Positions 30,091 to 37,730 of a stretch of DNA of 53,687 nt are shown in pieces. The notes below the pieces were generated by a model. It was not told the origin of the DNA. It searched no databases and was given only the letters and a program-made list of their open reading frames with translations. Position numbers and translations under genes: made by a program. The DNA lies in the NCBI GenBank assembly GCA_943327105.2, contig CALPVV020000005.1, positions 1 to 53,687 of the forward strand, read 5' to 3'. Position 1 is the stretch's first letter. Every line of letters starts with the position of its first letter. Origin of the DNA: Nitrosovibrio sp. Nv4. GTDB taxonomy: Bacteria; Bdellovibrionota; UBA1018; CAIMNF01.

Positions 30091-31566
30091 TTAAGTTTTG
30101 CTCTTTGCTATTTCCCATTCTTTCAATCGAACGGAACGCTCTTCTTCGCCTATAACCGGCTTGAACTCATGCTCAAGCTTCCAAACTCCAGTGATCTCTT
30201 CAACTGTTTTCCAGATTCCTGCCCCTATGCCTGCAGCGAAAATAGCACCGAGTGATGTTGTCTCGGTGATCACTGGTCTCATTAACCGGCATCCAAGCAA
30301 ATCAGCCTGAATCTGCATCAGCAGATTATTTTTACTGGCTCCACCATCAACATTCAGTGAAGACAACTTGCCACCCAGATCTTTTTCCATCGCGTGAAGC
30401 AGATCAACGTTTTGAAAGGCGATTCCATCGAGTGCTGCTCTTGCGATATGTGCTTTTGTTGAACCTCTGGTTAAGCCGGTGATCACGGCACGTGCATGTG
30501 GATTCCAATCCGGCGCTCCTAATCCGGTGAATGCCGGAACCAACATCACTCCTTCACTCGACAAGACCTCTGAGGCAAGTACTTCTACTTCAGCTGATGT
30601 TGAAATGATATTCAAGCCATCACGAAGCCATTGAATGGTGGCACCTGCCATGAAAGCGCTACCCTCGAGAGCGTACGTTGTTTCACCAGTTTCAGTGGTC
30701 CAAGCAATTGTAGATAACAACCGGTGTCTGCTTTTTTTGAGCTTTGAACCGGTATTCATTAATAGAAAAGCACCGGTCCCGTAAGTACACTTTGCTTGTC
30801 CTTCGTGAATACAGGCTTGTCCAAGCAATGCCGACTGCTGATCCCCGATCATTCCAGTGATCGGGATTCCATCTGGTAAAAATGAAAGCCCCTTGGTTAC
30901 ACCAAATTTTGAAAATGAGGGCTGAACTCTTGGCAACATGCTGTCGTTCACGGAGAATGTTTTCATCATTTCAGCATCCCAAAGTTGATTCTTAAGATGA
31001 AATAACATGGTTCGGGAAGCGTTCGATGCTTCGGTAGCGTGCACTTCACCGCCGGTCAAACGGGCAAGAAGAAACGTATCTATCGTGCCAACGGCAAGAG
31101 TTTCGTTTTCAGCGGCTTTTGCTACCTCAGGATTGTTTTTCAACATCCACTCGATTTTAGTCGATGAAAAATAAGGATCCAGTAGCAACCCGGTTTTTTC
31201 TTGTACGTTGACTTCAAAATTTCGTGATTTTAACTCCTGACAGCGATCAGCAGTACGACGATCCTGCCAAACAATTGCTCTAGCCAAGGGCTTGGTTGTT
31301 TTTTTATCCCAAAAGCAGATCGTTTCTCGCTGATTGGTAATACCGATCGCCACAATTTTAGTGGCATCAATTCTTTGGACGACTTCACTGACCGATTGGT
31401 CAACAGCTTTCCAGATTTGCTCAAGATCATGTTCAACCCAGCCTGGTTGCGGAAAATGCTGCTCAAATGAAACAGACTTTTCAGCCACTACTTTGAGTTC
31501 AACATCCATGATCAGGGCTTTTACCCCGGTTGTACCTTCATCAATTGCGAGAATATATTGGGACAT
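30091..31566 (-). CDS. glpK: glycerol kinase
   Basis: GlpK phosphorylates glycerol to glycerol 3-phosphate. The protein has 491 aa, the normal length. The FGGY fold is clear: AIDEGTTGVKALI at the N-terminus, ITNQRET, GMIGDQQSALLGQ, the phosphate-loop CTYGTGAFLLMNTG and NVDGGASKNN. The segment ALEGSAFMAGATIQWLRDGL is typical of GlpK and not of other sugar kinases. There is no GlpF or GlpD gene beside it; its stop meets the stop of the ABC1 kinase. Confidence 0.93.
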   Translation of the reverse strand: MSQYILAIDEGTTGVKALIMDVELKVVAEKSVSFEQHFPQPGWVEHDLEQIWKAVDQSVSEVVQRIDATKIVAIGITNQRETICFWDKKTTKPLARAIVWQDRRTADRCQELKSRNFEVNVQEKTGLLLDPYFSSTKIEWMLKNNPEVAKAAENETLAVGTIDTFLLARLTGGEVHATEASNASRTMLFHLKNQLWDAEMMKTFSVNDSMLPRVQPSFSKFGVTKGLSFLPDGIPITGMIGDQQSALLGQACIHEGQAKCTYGTGAFLLMNTGSKLKKSRHRLLSTIAWTTETGETTYALEGSAFMAGATIQWLRDGLNIISTSAEVEVLASEVLSSEGVMLVPAFTGLGAPDWNPHARAVITGLTRGSTKAHIARAALDGIAFQNVDLLHAMEKDLGGKLSSLNVDGGASKNNLLMQIQADLLGCRLMRPVITETTSLGAIFAAGIGAGIWKTVEEITGVWKLEHEFKPVIGEEERSVRLKEWEIAKSKT

Positions 31567-31599
31567 GATTTGATTTTAAATCATGCGAGACAGTTTGAA

Positions 31600-32472
31600 T
31601 CAAAAAAACTTAGCATCAAGAAAATGCCACACACTTTGAGCGGCAACTCTTGCAGTTTGATTTTGATGATCAAGTGGCGGGGATAATTCAAACACACCGA
31701 GTGATGTCACTTTTTTGTCGGCTCCCGCAATTTCAAGCATCTGATAAACTTCTGAAGCCGTAAACCCTTCCCCTTGAGGCGCAGAGACGCCTGGACAGAA
31801 AGCGAGGCTGATTGAATCCAGGTCGAGTGAGATGACCACCTCATCACAGGTTTTTTTCAACGATTGTAGAGCTTTTCTGAACTCCGATACCGCTTTTCCA
31901 TTCCGAAGCCTTGTCATTGCAACCGTTTTAACTTTTTGCTTCCGGGCATAGTCCCAAAGCTCGGGCACATTGCAATGCTCTTGAATGCCGAACTCGATCA
32001 GATTTTTACCATCAATCCATTTTTCATCGATTAACCTACGAAATGGGGAACCACTTGTCATTAAAGGCTGGTAAGCCCTCAAATCAAAATGCGCATCCAG
32101 GTTGATACAACCGATTTTAGGGCGTTTCTTATTTTTCAATGATCGGGCTTCTACGATTGCCGAGATCCATGGATACGCATAATCGTGCCCCCCCCCGATT
32201 CCAACGATCAGAGACTTTGAGACCCGTTTTTTAACCGCGTCAGCTGAAAGGTGGTAGTTTTTCTCAAGATTGCCAGTCATTTCGACCATGTCGAATCCTG
32301 ACTGTTTGTTTTTAAGGGGGGTCAAGCCGTTCATTTTGTTGAATATCTCGTAAAAAGCAGCCGGACCCGCTTTCGCGCCTAGTCTTCCATTCACGTTCTG
32401 GATGCCGATCTCATCCGGAAAACCAATGATGCAAAACTCACTGCAAAAATTGCTTCCTGATTTTTTTTCCAT
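31600..32472 (-). CDS. arginase-fold hydrolase, formimidoylglutamase-like
   Basis: The protein has 290 aa from the chosen start. Metal-binding motifs of the ureohydrolase fold are GIGGGHDYAYP, NLDAHFDLR and VISLDLDSI. The DAHFDLR and TSGSPFRRL segments favour formimidoylglutamase (HutG, histidine breakdown) over arginase or agmatinase, but no other hut gene is near. The GGGHD motif is encoded by a run of nine G (C9 at 32188-32196 on the plus strand), so slippage could switch the gene off. A longer frame from 32511 exists, overlapping the divergent gene. No ribosome site is seen at either start. Confidence 0.75.
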   Translation of the reverse strand: MEKKSGSNFCSEFCIIGFPDEIGIQNVNGRLGAKAGPAAFYEIFNKMNGLTPLKNKQSGFDMVEMTGNLEKNYHLSADAVKKRVSKSLIVGIGGGHDYAYPWISAIVEARSLKNKKRPKIGCINLDAHFDLRAYQPLMTSGSPFRRLIDEKWIDGKNLIEFGIQEHCNVPELWDYARKQKVKTVAMTRLRNGKAVSEFRKALQSLKKTCDEVVISLDLDSISLAFCPGVSAPQGEGFTASEVYQMLEIAGADKKVTSLGVFELSPPLDHQNQTARVAAQSVWHFLDAKFF

Positions 32473-32503
32473 TAAAATCACAATGAACGGAAAAAAAGAA
32501 AAA

Positions 32504-33913
32504 ATGAACACTGAACTTCAAAAAAAATGGTTTGTGTACCTGATGGATCATCACGAGGGCCCTTTCGATGCAAACGAACTGAGCCTGAAAAAGAAAAACG
32601 GACTGATCAATCAGCAAAGCTATGTCTGGGCTGAAGGCATGGCCGACTGGAAGCCACTGATTGAAGTCAGTGAGCTTTCAAATGAAATCAAAAAGTTCGA
32701 AAACACCTCTGTTCAACCAAATAAGAAAACATTCAAAAATCCATTTGCTGACACATTGGGTAAGTTACGCTCTAAAAAGATGTTTAAACCAGGAATCATT
32801 TTAGGTTGTACGGTTTTGATTCCGGTTTTGGCAATTTCCGTTTTTAGCCGAGTTGCTAATGAAGAATTACATGCGGGTATCCGACCAACCTTGAATAAAA
32901 TTGTAGCAAAAGCCCCTGTTTTATCAGTTTTGTTCAATTTAATTCCCCATGCTGGTGAGCTTTCTTCTGAAAGCAGAAAAGAAATGGAAGAAGCGATAAT
33001 CGGAGACCCTACAGTTGGCGTCAAATTCACGGTTACACTCTTGCAATCCGATCCGACCAGGCCGTCTGCTTATCTGGCCACCAATCTTCCTGATCGCACT
33101 AAATTCAATGTATACCTCATCGGCAATAGCGAGACCCTGGTCAACCGCTTGAGCTACCAAGGTCAATTTGTAATTCAAACATTCAAAGGAATTGGAAAAT
33201 CTGAAGTGTTATTGTTAGAAGACGGTCAACCGCTTTCAAAGGGTGAATATGATCTCTGGATCACCGAATCATCTGAACAAGAAGAGTCACTCAAAGAAGT
33301 TATTGCCGCACTACCTGCGAATCGCCCTAGCGGAGTCCTTCCTCAACCTCTACCTAATTCTGCCAAATTCGTATTAAAAAAGACCCTTTTCATCGGAGGT
33401 GCTCGTGACGAGAACTATTTAACCCGCTTGAAAGCGTTTCACGAGAAAATCAAACAGAACTCTGAAAAAGAAATGGTTGAATTGAGACAGTACTCAGACA
33501 CACTCGCACTCCAGTTTCAAACATTGACCAGTGAGTTTGCCAAGGTGCTGAAATCAAAAAAACCGACTGCATCCCAGAAGGACAATTGGAAGCAAGTTTC
33601 AAAAAAATGGCTTGAAATCAACGGGCAGCTTGAACAAACAATTCAAACTTGGTCGAAAGAAACGCTTCAAAATGAGTTTTTTTACGGCAATGCCTATGAG
33701 CTGGTAAAAGGTTCATATGATTCAATCAAAAATCTATTTAAAATCGAGAATGAATACATGGATAAGCCTACTGAAAAATCAGCATTTGAAATTCAATACG
33801 GTAAGGCTGCGAATGAATGTCGCCTCAGTCTTAATCAACTCAAAGGTAAGATTGAAATGATCCTGAAAGCGCCTAAATCACCGAATGGCCTTCCGAAAAG
33901 AGATGTTATATGA
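32504..33913 (+). CDS. GYF_2-domain membrane protein
   Basis: The protein has 469 aa from the chosen ATG. Residues about 8-55 are a GYF_2 (DUF4339) domain: WFVYLMDHHEGPFDANEL with AEGMADWKPL. One transmembrane helix (about 96-116, IILGCTVLIPVLAISVF) follows. The C-terminal part is probably extracytoplasmic; it contains a beta-rich region and then long helices (about 300-460). The function is unknown. The frame opens further upstream, at 32402, but that part overlaps the divergent hydrolase gene. It overlaps the following PilZ gene by 4 bp (ATGA). Confidence 0.75.
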   Translation: MNTELQKKWFVYLMDHHEGPFDANELSLKKKNGLINQQSYVWAEGMADWKPLIEVSELSNEIKKFENTSVQPNKKTFKNPFADTLGKLRSKKMFKPGIILGCTVLIPVLAISVFSRVANEELHAGIRPTLNKIVAKAPVLSVLFNLIPHAGELSSESRKEMEEAIIGDPTVGVKFTVTLLQSDPTRPSAYLATNLPDRTKFNVYLIGNSETLVNRLSYQGQFVIQTFKGIGKSEVLLLEDGQPLSKGEYDLWITESSEQEESLKEVIAALPANRPSGVLPQPLPNSAKFVLKKTLFIGGARDENYLTRLKAFHEKIKQNSEKEMVELRQYSDTLALQFQTLTSEFAKVLKSKKPTASQKDNWKQVSKKWLEINGQLEQTIQTWSKETLQNEFFYGNAYELVKGSYDSIKNLFKIENEYMDKPTEKSAFEIQYGKAANECRLSLNQLKGKIEMILKAPKSPNGLPKRDVI

Positions 33914-34287
33914 GTAATTCACCGGAAAGACGAAAGTCAAAACGCAGAGAAATTCTAGAAAACTTTTCTTTTTATATCCAAGTTCCGAAACTTGGGCCAG
34001 CCCGCCACCGCGTAAACAACCTCAGTGAGTTCGGCGTTGGGTTTATTGTCGAAAGCTTGGGCGGAATTTTTACCCTTAAAATCGATGAGATTGTCGATCT
34101 AAACCTCTATCTTAATCAAAGTTTGTACTTACCTTTGAAGATTCAAGTCACCAGACAAATTGATCAAGTTGAAACACAACAAGTAGGTGCGGTATTCCTT
34201 GATACTAAATCAAATGAATATCAGACCTACTTGTCTTTAGTGAAATTTCTAGATCAATTGAGCGAATTCGGTTTTGAACAGAAGTAA
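33910..34287 (+). CDS. PilZ-domain protein, 125 aa
   Basis: The c-di-GMP-binding signature is present: an RxxxR-type basic stretch near the N-terminus (ERRKSKRREI) and NNLSEFGVGF (N/DxSxxG) about 30 residues later. The protein is nothing more than one PilZ barrel plus a helical tail. It probably acts by binding c-di-GMP and a partner protein. Its start overlaps the GYF_2 gene as ATGA, so the two are made together and may act together. Confidence 0.85.
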   Translation: MSNSPERRKSKRREILENFSFYIQVPKLGPARHRVNNLSEFGVGFIVESLGGIFTLKIDEIVDLNLYLNQSLYLPLKIQVTRQIDQVETQQVGAVFLDTKSNEYQTYLSLVKFLDQLSEFGFEQK

Positions 34288-34291
34288 CTAA

Positions 34292-34774
34292 TCAAATATT
34301 GCCAACACTGATGTTGCCGCTATCGCGTTCTGAAACATCGGTATAAGAGCGAAGGAAAGAAACAAAGTTCTTCCAAGCGTCATATGCGCGTTGTTCAGTT
34401 TGAACTTCACACCCATAACGCATGTATTTTGATCCATTTTCAACGGTTGGGTGAGAGTTTTTAACATCAACAATCACTTCCATGAAACTATCCGGACTAA
34501 AATAGAGTCGAATCGGAAGATTCACCGAATCTCGAGGCCACATTCGATCTGCCGTAGAATTTTCCGTAGGATATGGAACCTGTATTGCAAGTCCGCCCTC
34601 ACTGACATCAATCAATCCGACTGGAACCATTTTCCCGGGTTGAACGATTCCATATACGCCTACCAGATTATGGAAAAAAATCCTTTCGGTTTTTCTTTTC
34701 TTCTCTTCCGACTTGCGACTGCGGAACTGTTCTAGATTGATTACTGCCTGATTGTTGTCTTCGGTTTCCTTCAT
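34292..34774 (-). CDS. PilZ-domain protein, 160 aa
   Basis: The protein has 160 aa from the ATG at 34774. KRKTERIFF gives the basic arm and IDVSEGGLAI the DxSxxG motif; the beta barrel is about residues 25-130. I chose this ATG because AAGGAG lies 6-7 bases upstream; the frame runs back to a TTG at 34795. It converges with the other PilZ gene with 4 bp between the stops. It is probably a c-di-GMP receptor. Confidence 0.85.
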   Translation of the reverse strand: MKETEDNNQAVINLEQFRSRKSEEKKRKTERIFFHNLVGVYGIVQPGKMVPVGLIDVSEGGLAIQVPYPTENSTADRMWPRDSVNLPIRLYFSPDSFMEVIVDVKNSHPTVENGSKYMRYGCEVQTEQRAYDAWKNFVSFLRSYTDVSERDSGNISVGNI

Positions 34775-34899
34775 GGAAGTCTCCTTCATTGACAACTCAT
34801 CGGTGCCCTTTCGAAAAAAATGAATACATATTGAAAGTTAAACTAGGCAAAGATTTTACATTCAGATTCTTGAAGGAACTCCGAAAGGTTTAGTGTGTA

Positions 34900-34915
34900 C
34901 GGGGAATGACCCCCG
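34900..34915 (+). promoter_or_regulatory. small leader hairpin
   Basis: CGGGG, loop AATGAC, CCCCG, ending 22 bases before the ATG at 34937. The ribosome site (AGGAGGG) follows the hairpin directly. It might tune the translation or stability of the message. Confidence 0.35.
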
Positions 34916-34936
34916 AAAATCCAGGAGGGACTAAAC

Positions 34937-35167
34937 ATGTCAGCAACCAAATCTAAAAAACCAAGCACCGATTCAACTTCTAACAACGATCAATACGTTG
35001 ACGTTCTCTATCAAAAACTTGGCGAAAACTGGTTTGCCTTCTCCTTGATTGACGATGAAGTGTTCATGTCTCCGGTCAGTGAAGATAAAATCACTGAAAT
35101 CAAAAACGATAAAACCGTTACGAGTAATTTCTTTAATACTCCGGAGAATGAGAATGAAGCAGCGTAA
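34937..35167 (+). CDS. hypothetical protein, 76 aa
   Basis: The protein is small, acidic and hydrophilic, with a Ser/Thr/Lys-rich start and a compact core (YVDVLYQKLGENWFAFSLID). The start is well supported by AGGAGGG nine bases upstream. No family was recognised. Its 3' end overlaps the next small gene by 14 bp. The strong ribosome site suggests it is well expressed. Confidence 0.65.
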   Translation: MSATKSKKPSTDSTSNNDQYVDVLYQKLGENWFAFSLIDDEVFMSPVSEDKITEIKNDKTVTSNFFNTPENENEAA

Positions 35168-35321
35168 GGAATTTCCGGCGAAGAAAAAGGAATCGACTAA
35201 AACCGTTCAGGAACTTACCGATCTGATTCATCAAAGTATCGGAAAGAACCCGCACAAAGCAGCTAAAGTCATTGAGACCTGGGTGAAGGATATCGCTAAA
35301 CCCAATAAAAAGGCTTCTTAG
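35154..35321 (+). CDS. 55-aa protein resembling the FliG-binding tail of FliF
   Basis: The peptide starts MKQRKEFPAKKK and is basic at the front. The second half (ELTDLIHQSIGKNPHKAAK then VIETWVKDI) fits the pattern L..L....NP..AA.VI..W, which is the C-terminal amphipathic pair of helices by which FliF, the M-ring protein, binds the rotor protein FliG. No other part of FliF is present. A GGAG site lies 7 bases before the ATG; an alternative ATG is two codons upstream. The gene overlaps the 76-aa gene and is followed by no clear terminator. The match to FliF is by recall of the family pattern, not by a search. Confidence 0.6.
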   Translation: MKQRKEFPAKKKESTKTVQELTDLIHQSIGKNPHKAAKVIETWVKDIAKPNKKAS

Positions 35322-35431
35322 TTCAGTTAAATCTATGAAATTCCTTGTATATTTCACTGTTTGACTCCACTAATCAAGATCGCTACAATTTTCAAATACG
35401 GCATTTTACGCCGTTAAAGTGGTACGTAAGT

Positions 35432-35608
35432 ATGAAATTTGTTTCTTTAAGCCTTTTGTTGCTGGCTATGCAACTGCAAGCTCCTGAAAATGGTAACCTC
35501 ATTTCAGAGCCCACTCTTTCGAACTACCAAAAAGCCCAAAGGGCGCCTGGTATTCTCGGTATTCCTGAAGAAGTTCAGGATTCAGAGGGTAATCCAGCCA
35601 CCCTTTAG
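35432..35608 (+). CDS. small secreted peptide, 58 aa
   Basis: The product starts MKFVSLSLLLLAMQLQA, a good signal peptide, followed by a short Pro/Glu-rich mature part (about 40 residues). I do not recognise it. The frame is open from 35345, but that part has no initiation signal. A hairpin (ACGGC attttac GCCGT) lies about 10-30 bases upstream. Only 49 bp separate it from hemH, which has its own promoter. Confidence 0.45.
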   Translation: MKFVSLSLLLLAMQLQAPENGNLISEPTLSNYQKAQRAPGILGIPEEVQDSEGNPATL

Positions 35609-35622
35609 TCTCACATAAGCAT

Positions 35623-35651
35623 TTGAAATTACTGTTATTAGGCTTTATAAA
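35623..35651 (+). promoter_or_regulatory. sigma-70-like promoter giving a leaderless hemH mRNA
   Basis: TTGAAA, a 17-bp spacer and TATAAA. Six bases later comes the ATG, so the predicted transcription start is the A of the start codon. There is no ribosome site. Confidence 0.65.
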
Positions 35652-35657
35652 TAACGG

Positions 35658-36641
35658 ATGCAAAGCCCGCCTCAAAAACGGATCGGCCTATTGATTTCAA
35701 ATCTTGGTAGTCCGGATTCACCTGACGTTTCAGACGTTAAAAAATACCTTAAACAGTTTTTAAATGACCCCTATGTGTTTGATGCTCCTTGGATCATTCG
35801 TTATCCATTTGTAAATGGAATCATTCTTCAGACTCGCCCAAAAAAGTCAGCAGAGGCATATGAAAAAGTCTGGACTAAAGAAGGCTCCCCTCTTTTAGCC
35901 CATACTCGAAACCTAACCCAGAAACTAAAAGCGAAATTCCAATTCCCAGTTGAATACGGAATGAGATATGGCACCCCTTCCATTCAAACCGCGATGGAAA
36001 AACTGGTACACCAGGCGGTGAACCACATTATCTTTCTACCCCTATTTCCTCAGTATTCTTACGCAGCCTCTGAGACTGCAATTCATGAATTTGAAAAATG
36101 TCTTAAAAAATATCAGGGCAGAATCAATGGCTCAGTCATTGAGTCGTTTCATCAAAATCCGGCTTTCATTCAAGCAGTGGCGGAAAAAATCAAAACCGCA
36201 GCTGAAACTTTCCAGCCAGATCTGATTTTACTTTCTTATCACGGGGTTCCTGAGAAACAGCTTGGTAAGACCAAAAACAAAAGCAACTATCGTGATCAGT
36301 GTTTTGAAACTACAAAATTGCTTCAGGAACAACTTGGCTATCCTGCTGAAAAAATGGTTACTACATTTCAATCCAGACTTGGCCCGGTTCAATGGATCAA
36401 ACCATTCACATCTGAAGTAATCAAAGAACTACCGAACCAAGGAAGTAAACGAATCATTACGGTTTCACCTTCTTTTACAGCTGATTGCCTTGAGACGCTT
36501 GAAGAAATTCAAATCGATTATAACGAGAATTTTCTTGCAGCCGGTGGCGAAGAATTCCGTTATGTGCCTTGTGTGAATTCAAGCGATGCTTTTGTGGAAG
36601 CGATTAAGAGTATCGTTGAACCATACACTTCAATGTCATGA
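35658..36641 (+). CDS. hemH: ferrochelatase
   Basis: HemH inserts iron into protoporphyrin IX, the last step of haem synthesis. The protein has 327 aa. Family signatures are LLISNLGSPDSP at the N-terminus, the iron-site His195 in LLSYHGVPEK and the segment VTTFQSRLGPVQW. The conserved ETLEEI near the C-terminus is present. The promoter gives a leaderless transcript. Haem is needed by the cytochrome b anchor encoded upstream in sdhC. It converges with exbD. Confidence 0.96.
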   Translation: MQSPPQKRIGLLISNLGSPDSPDVSDVKKYLKQFLNDPYVFDAPWIIRYPFVNGIILQTRPKKSAEAYEKVWTKEGSPLLAHTRNLTQKLKAKFQFPVEYGMRYGTPSIQTAMEKLVHQAVNHIIFLPLFPQYSYAASETAIHEFEKCLKKYQGRINGSVIESFHQNPAFIQAVAEKIKTAAETFQPDLILLSYHGVPEKQLGKTKNKSNYRDQCFETTKLLQEQLGYPAEKMVTTFQSRLGPVQWIKPFTSEVIKELPNQGSKRIITVSPSFTADCLETLEEIQIDYNENFLAAGGEEFRYVPCVNSSDAFVEAIKSIVEPYTSMS

Positions 36642-36654
36642 TTTCAGAATTGAA

Positions 36655-37074
36655 CTACTGTCGTTCGATCTGAATGGCAAACCGGGTAAGGCCAGCTTTT
36701 TTGACCAGATCCATTACTTTCACCACATCGCCGTGTTTTGCCTCTTGATCGGCACTAATCACAGCCTGAGCGTTCGGACTAGCCTGCATCAGTGCCTTGA
36801 TCTCACCTTCAATTTGTTCAAAAGTGATTGGTTTTTTCTGAATCATGATGCTGCCACTCTTATCAATGACGATGGTGATTTGTTCAGAAACCGACTTTTC
36901 ACCGCTTTCGGCTTTTGGAAGATTCACGCTCATCTGTTCACGAACCAGCATCGGGGCTGTGACCATAAAAATCACCAGTAACACCAAAACAACATCCACA
37001 AACGGAGTGACGTTGATTTCAGAGATGGCCGAAATTTCGTCGTCTGTAGAACCGGATCCGATTTTACCTGCCAT
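36655..37074 (-). CDS. ExbD/TolR-family biopolymer transporter
   Basis: The protein has 139 aa. An N-terminal tail with INVTPFVDVVLVLLVIFMV carries the single transmembrane helix and the proton-relaying Asp (FVDVVL). The C-terminal periplasmic domain is complete (VDLVKKAGLTRFAIQIE). It works with the ExbB/TolQ protein encoded upstream, 15 bp apart, to power an outer-membrane process with the proton gradient. No tonB or tolA lies nearby, so it could be ExbD or TolR. Confidence 0.92.
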   Translation of the reverse strand: MAGKIGSGSTDDEISAISEINVTPFVDVVLVLLVIFMVTAPMLVREQMSVNLPKAESGEKSVSEQITIVIDKSGSIMIQKKPITFEQIEGEIKALMQASPNAQAVISADQEAKHGDVVKVMDLVKKAGLTRFAIQIERQ

Positions 37075-37089
37075 GATGACCGCCTTTAA

Positions 37090-37692
37090 TTATTTTCTGG
37101 AAATGAAAAGATCACGCAATGATTGGGCTTCAATCGTTAAATTACGCAATTTCTGACTGAAAACGTTGAATGAAACAACTGCTGGAATCGCGACAAATAG
37201 ACCAACCGCAGTGGCAATCAAAGCTTCGGCAAGACCGAGCATTACTGCATTCATTGCAGAACCTTGTTGCGTGGAAAGAATCCCAAAGCTTTGAATAATA
37301 CCAAGCACCGTACCGAAAAGACCAATAAAAGGTGCGTTTGAACCCAGTGTAGCTAGGACGTTCAACCCCTTTTCAAGCTCAATTCGCTGTTCCGAAAGAT
37401 AACTCTGCACGGCTCTTTCAACAGATTCGGTATTTTTATAATCTTCTGCCTTCAGTGCGGCTTGAATCATTCCGGCTAGATAGGAAGGATTGGCGTCGGC
37501 CCAAGCTTTGAGTGCAGGCCAGTTGCTACTCTCAATTAATTTCTTTGCATCCTGGATCTTGGCTGTGCCGGTCTTTTCCTTAAACGCCTTTTTCCGATCG
37601 AACATGATCGAAACCGACCAAATAGAAAGAATGAATAATACGAAGAGTACTCCTCGCGCGCCCCAACCCATTAGTAGAATCCAGTTCGTCAT
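37090..37692 (-). CDS. ExbB/TolQ-family proton channel
   Basis: The protein has about 200 aa with three transmembrane helices. The MotA/TolQ/ExbB signature is in the last two helices: [19 protein letters not shown] and [19 protein letters not shown]. It forms the stator partner for the ExbD/TolR protein. I chose the ATG at 37692; the frame begins with a TTG two codons upstream. It is divergent from tkt, with only a 38-bp gap. Confidence 0.92.
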   Translation of the reverse strand: MTNWILLMGWGARGVLFVLFILSIWSVSIMFDRKKAFKEKTGTAKIQDAKKLIESSNWPALKAWADANPSYLAGMIQAALKAEDYKNTESVERAVQSYLSEQRIELEKGLNVLATLGSNAPFIGLFGTVLGIIQSFGILSTQQGSAMNAVMLGLAEALIATAVGLFVAIPAVVSFNVFSQKLRNLTIEAQSLRDLFISRK

Positions 37693-37730
37693 ATTCAAGT
37701 AGTCTAGATGATGATAAAGTGCTCGTATAT

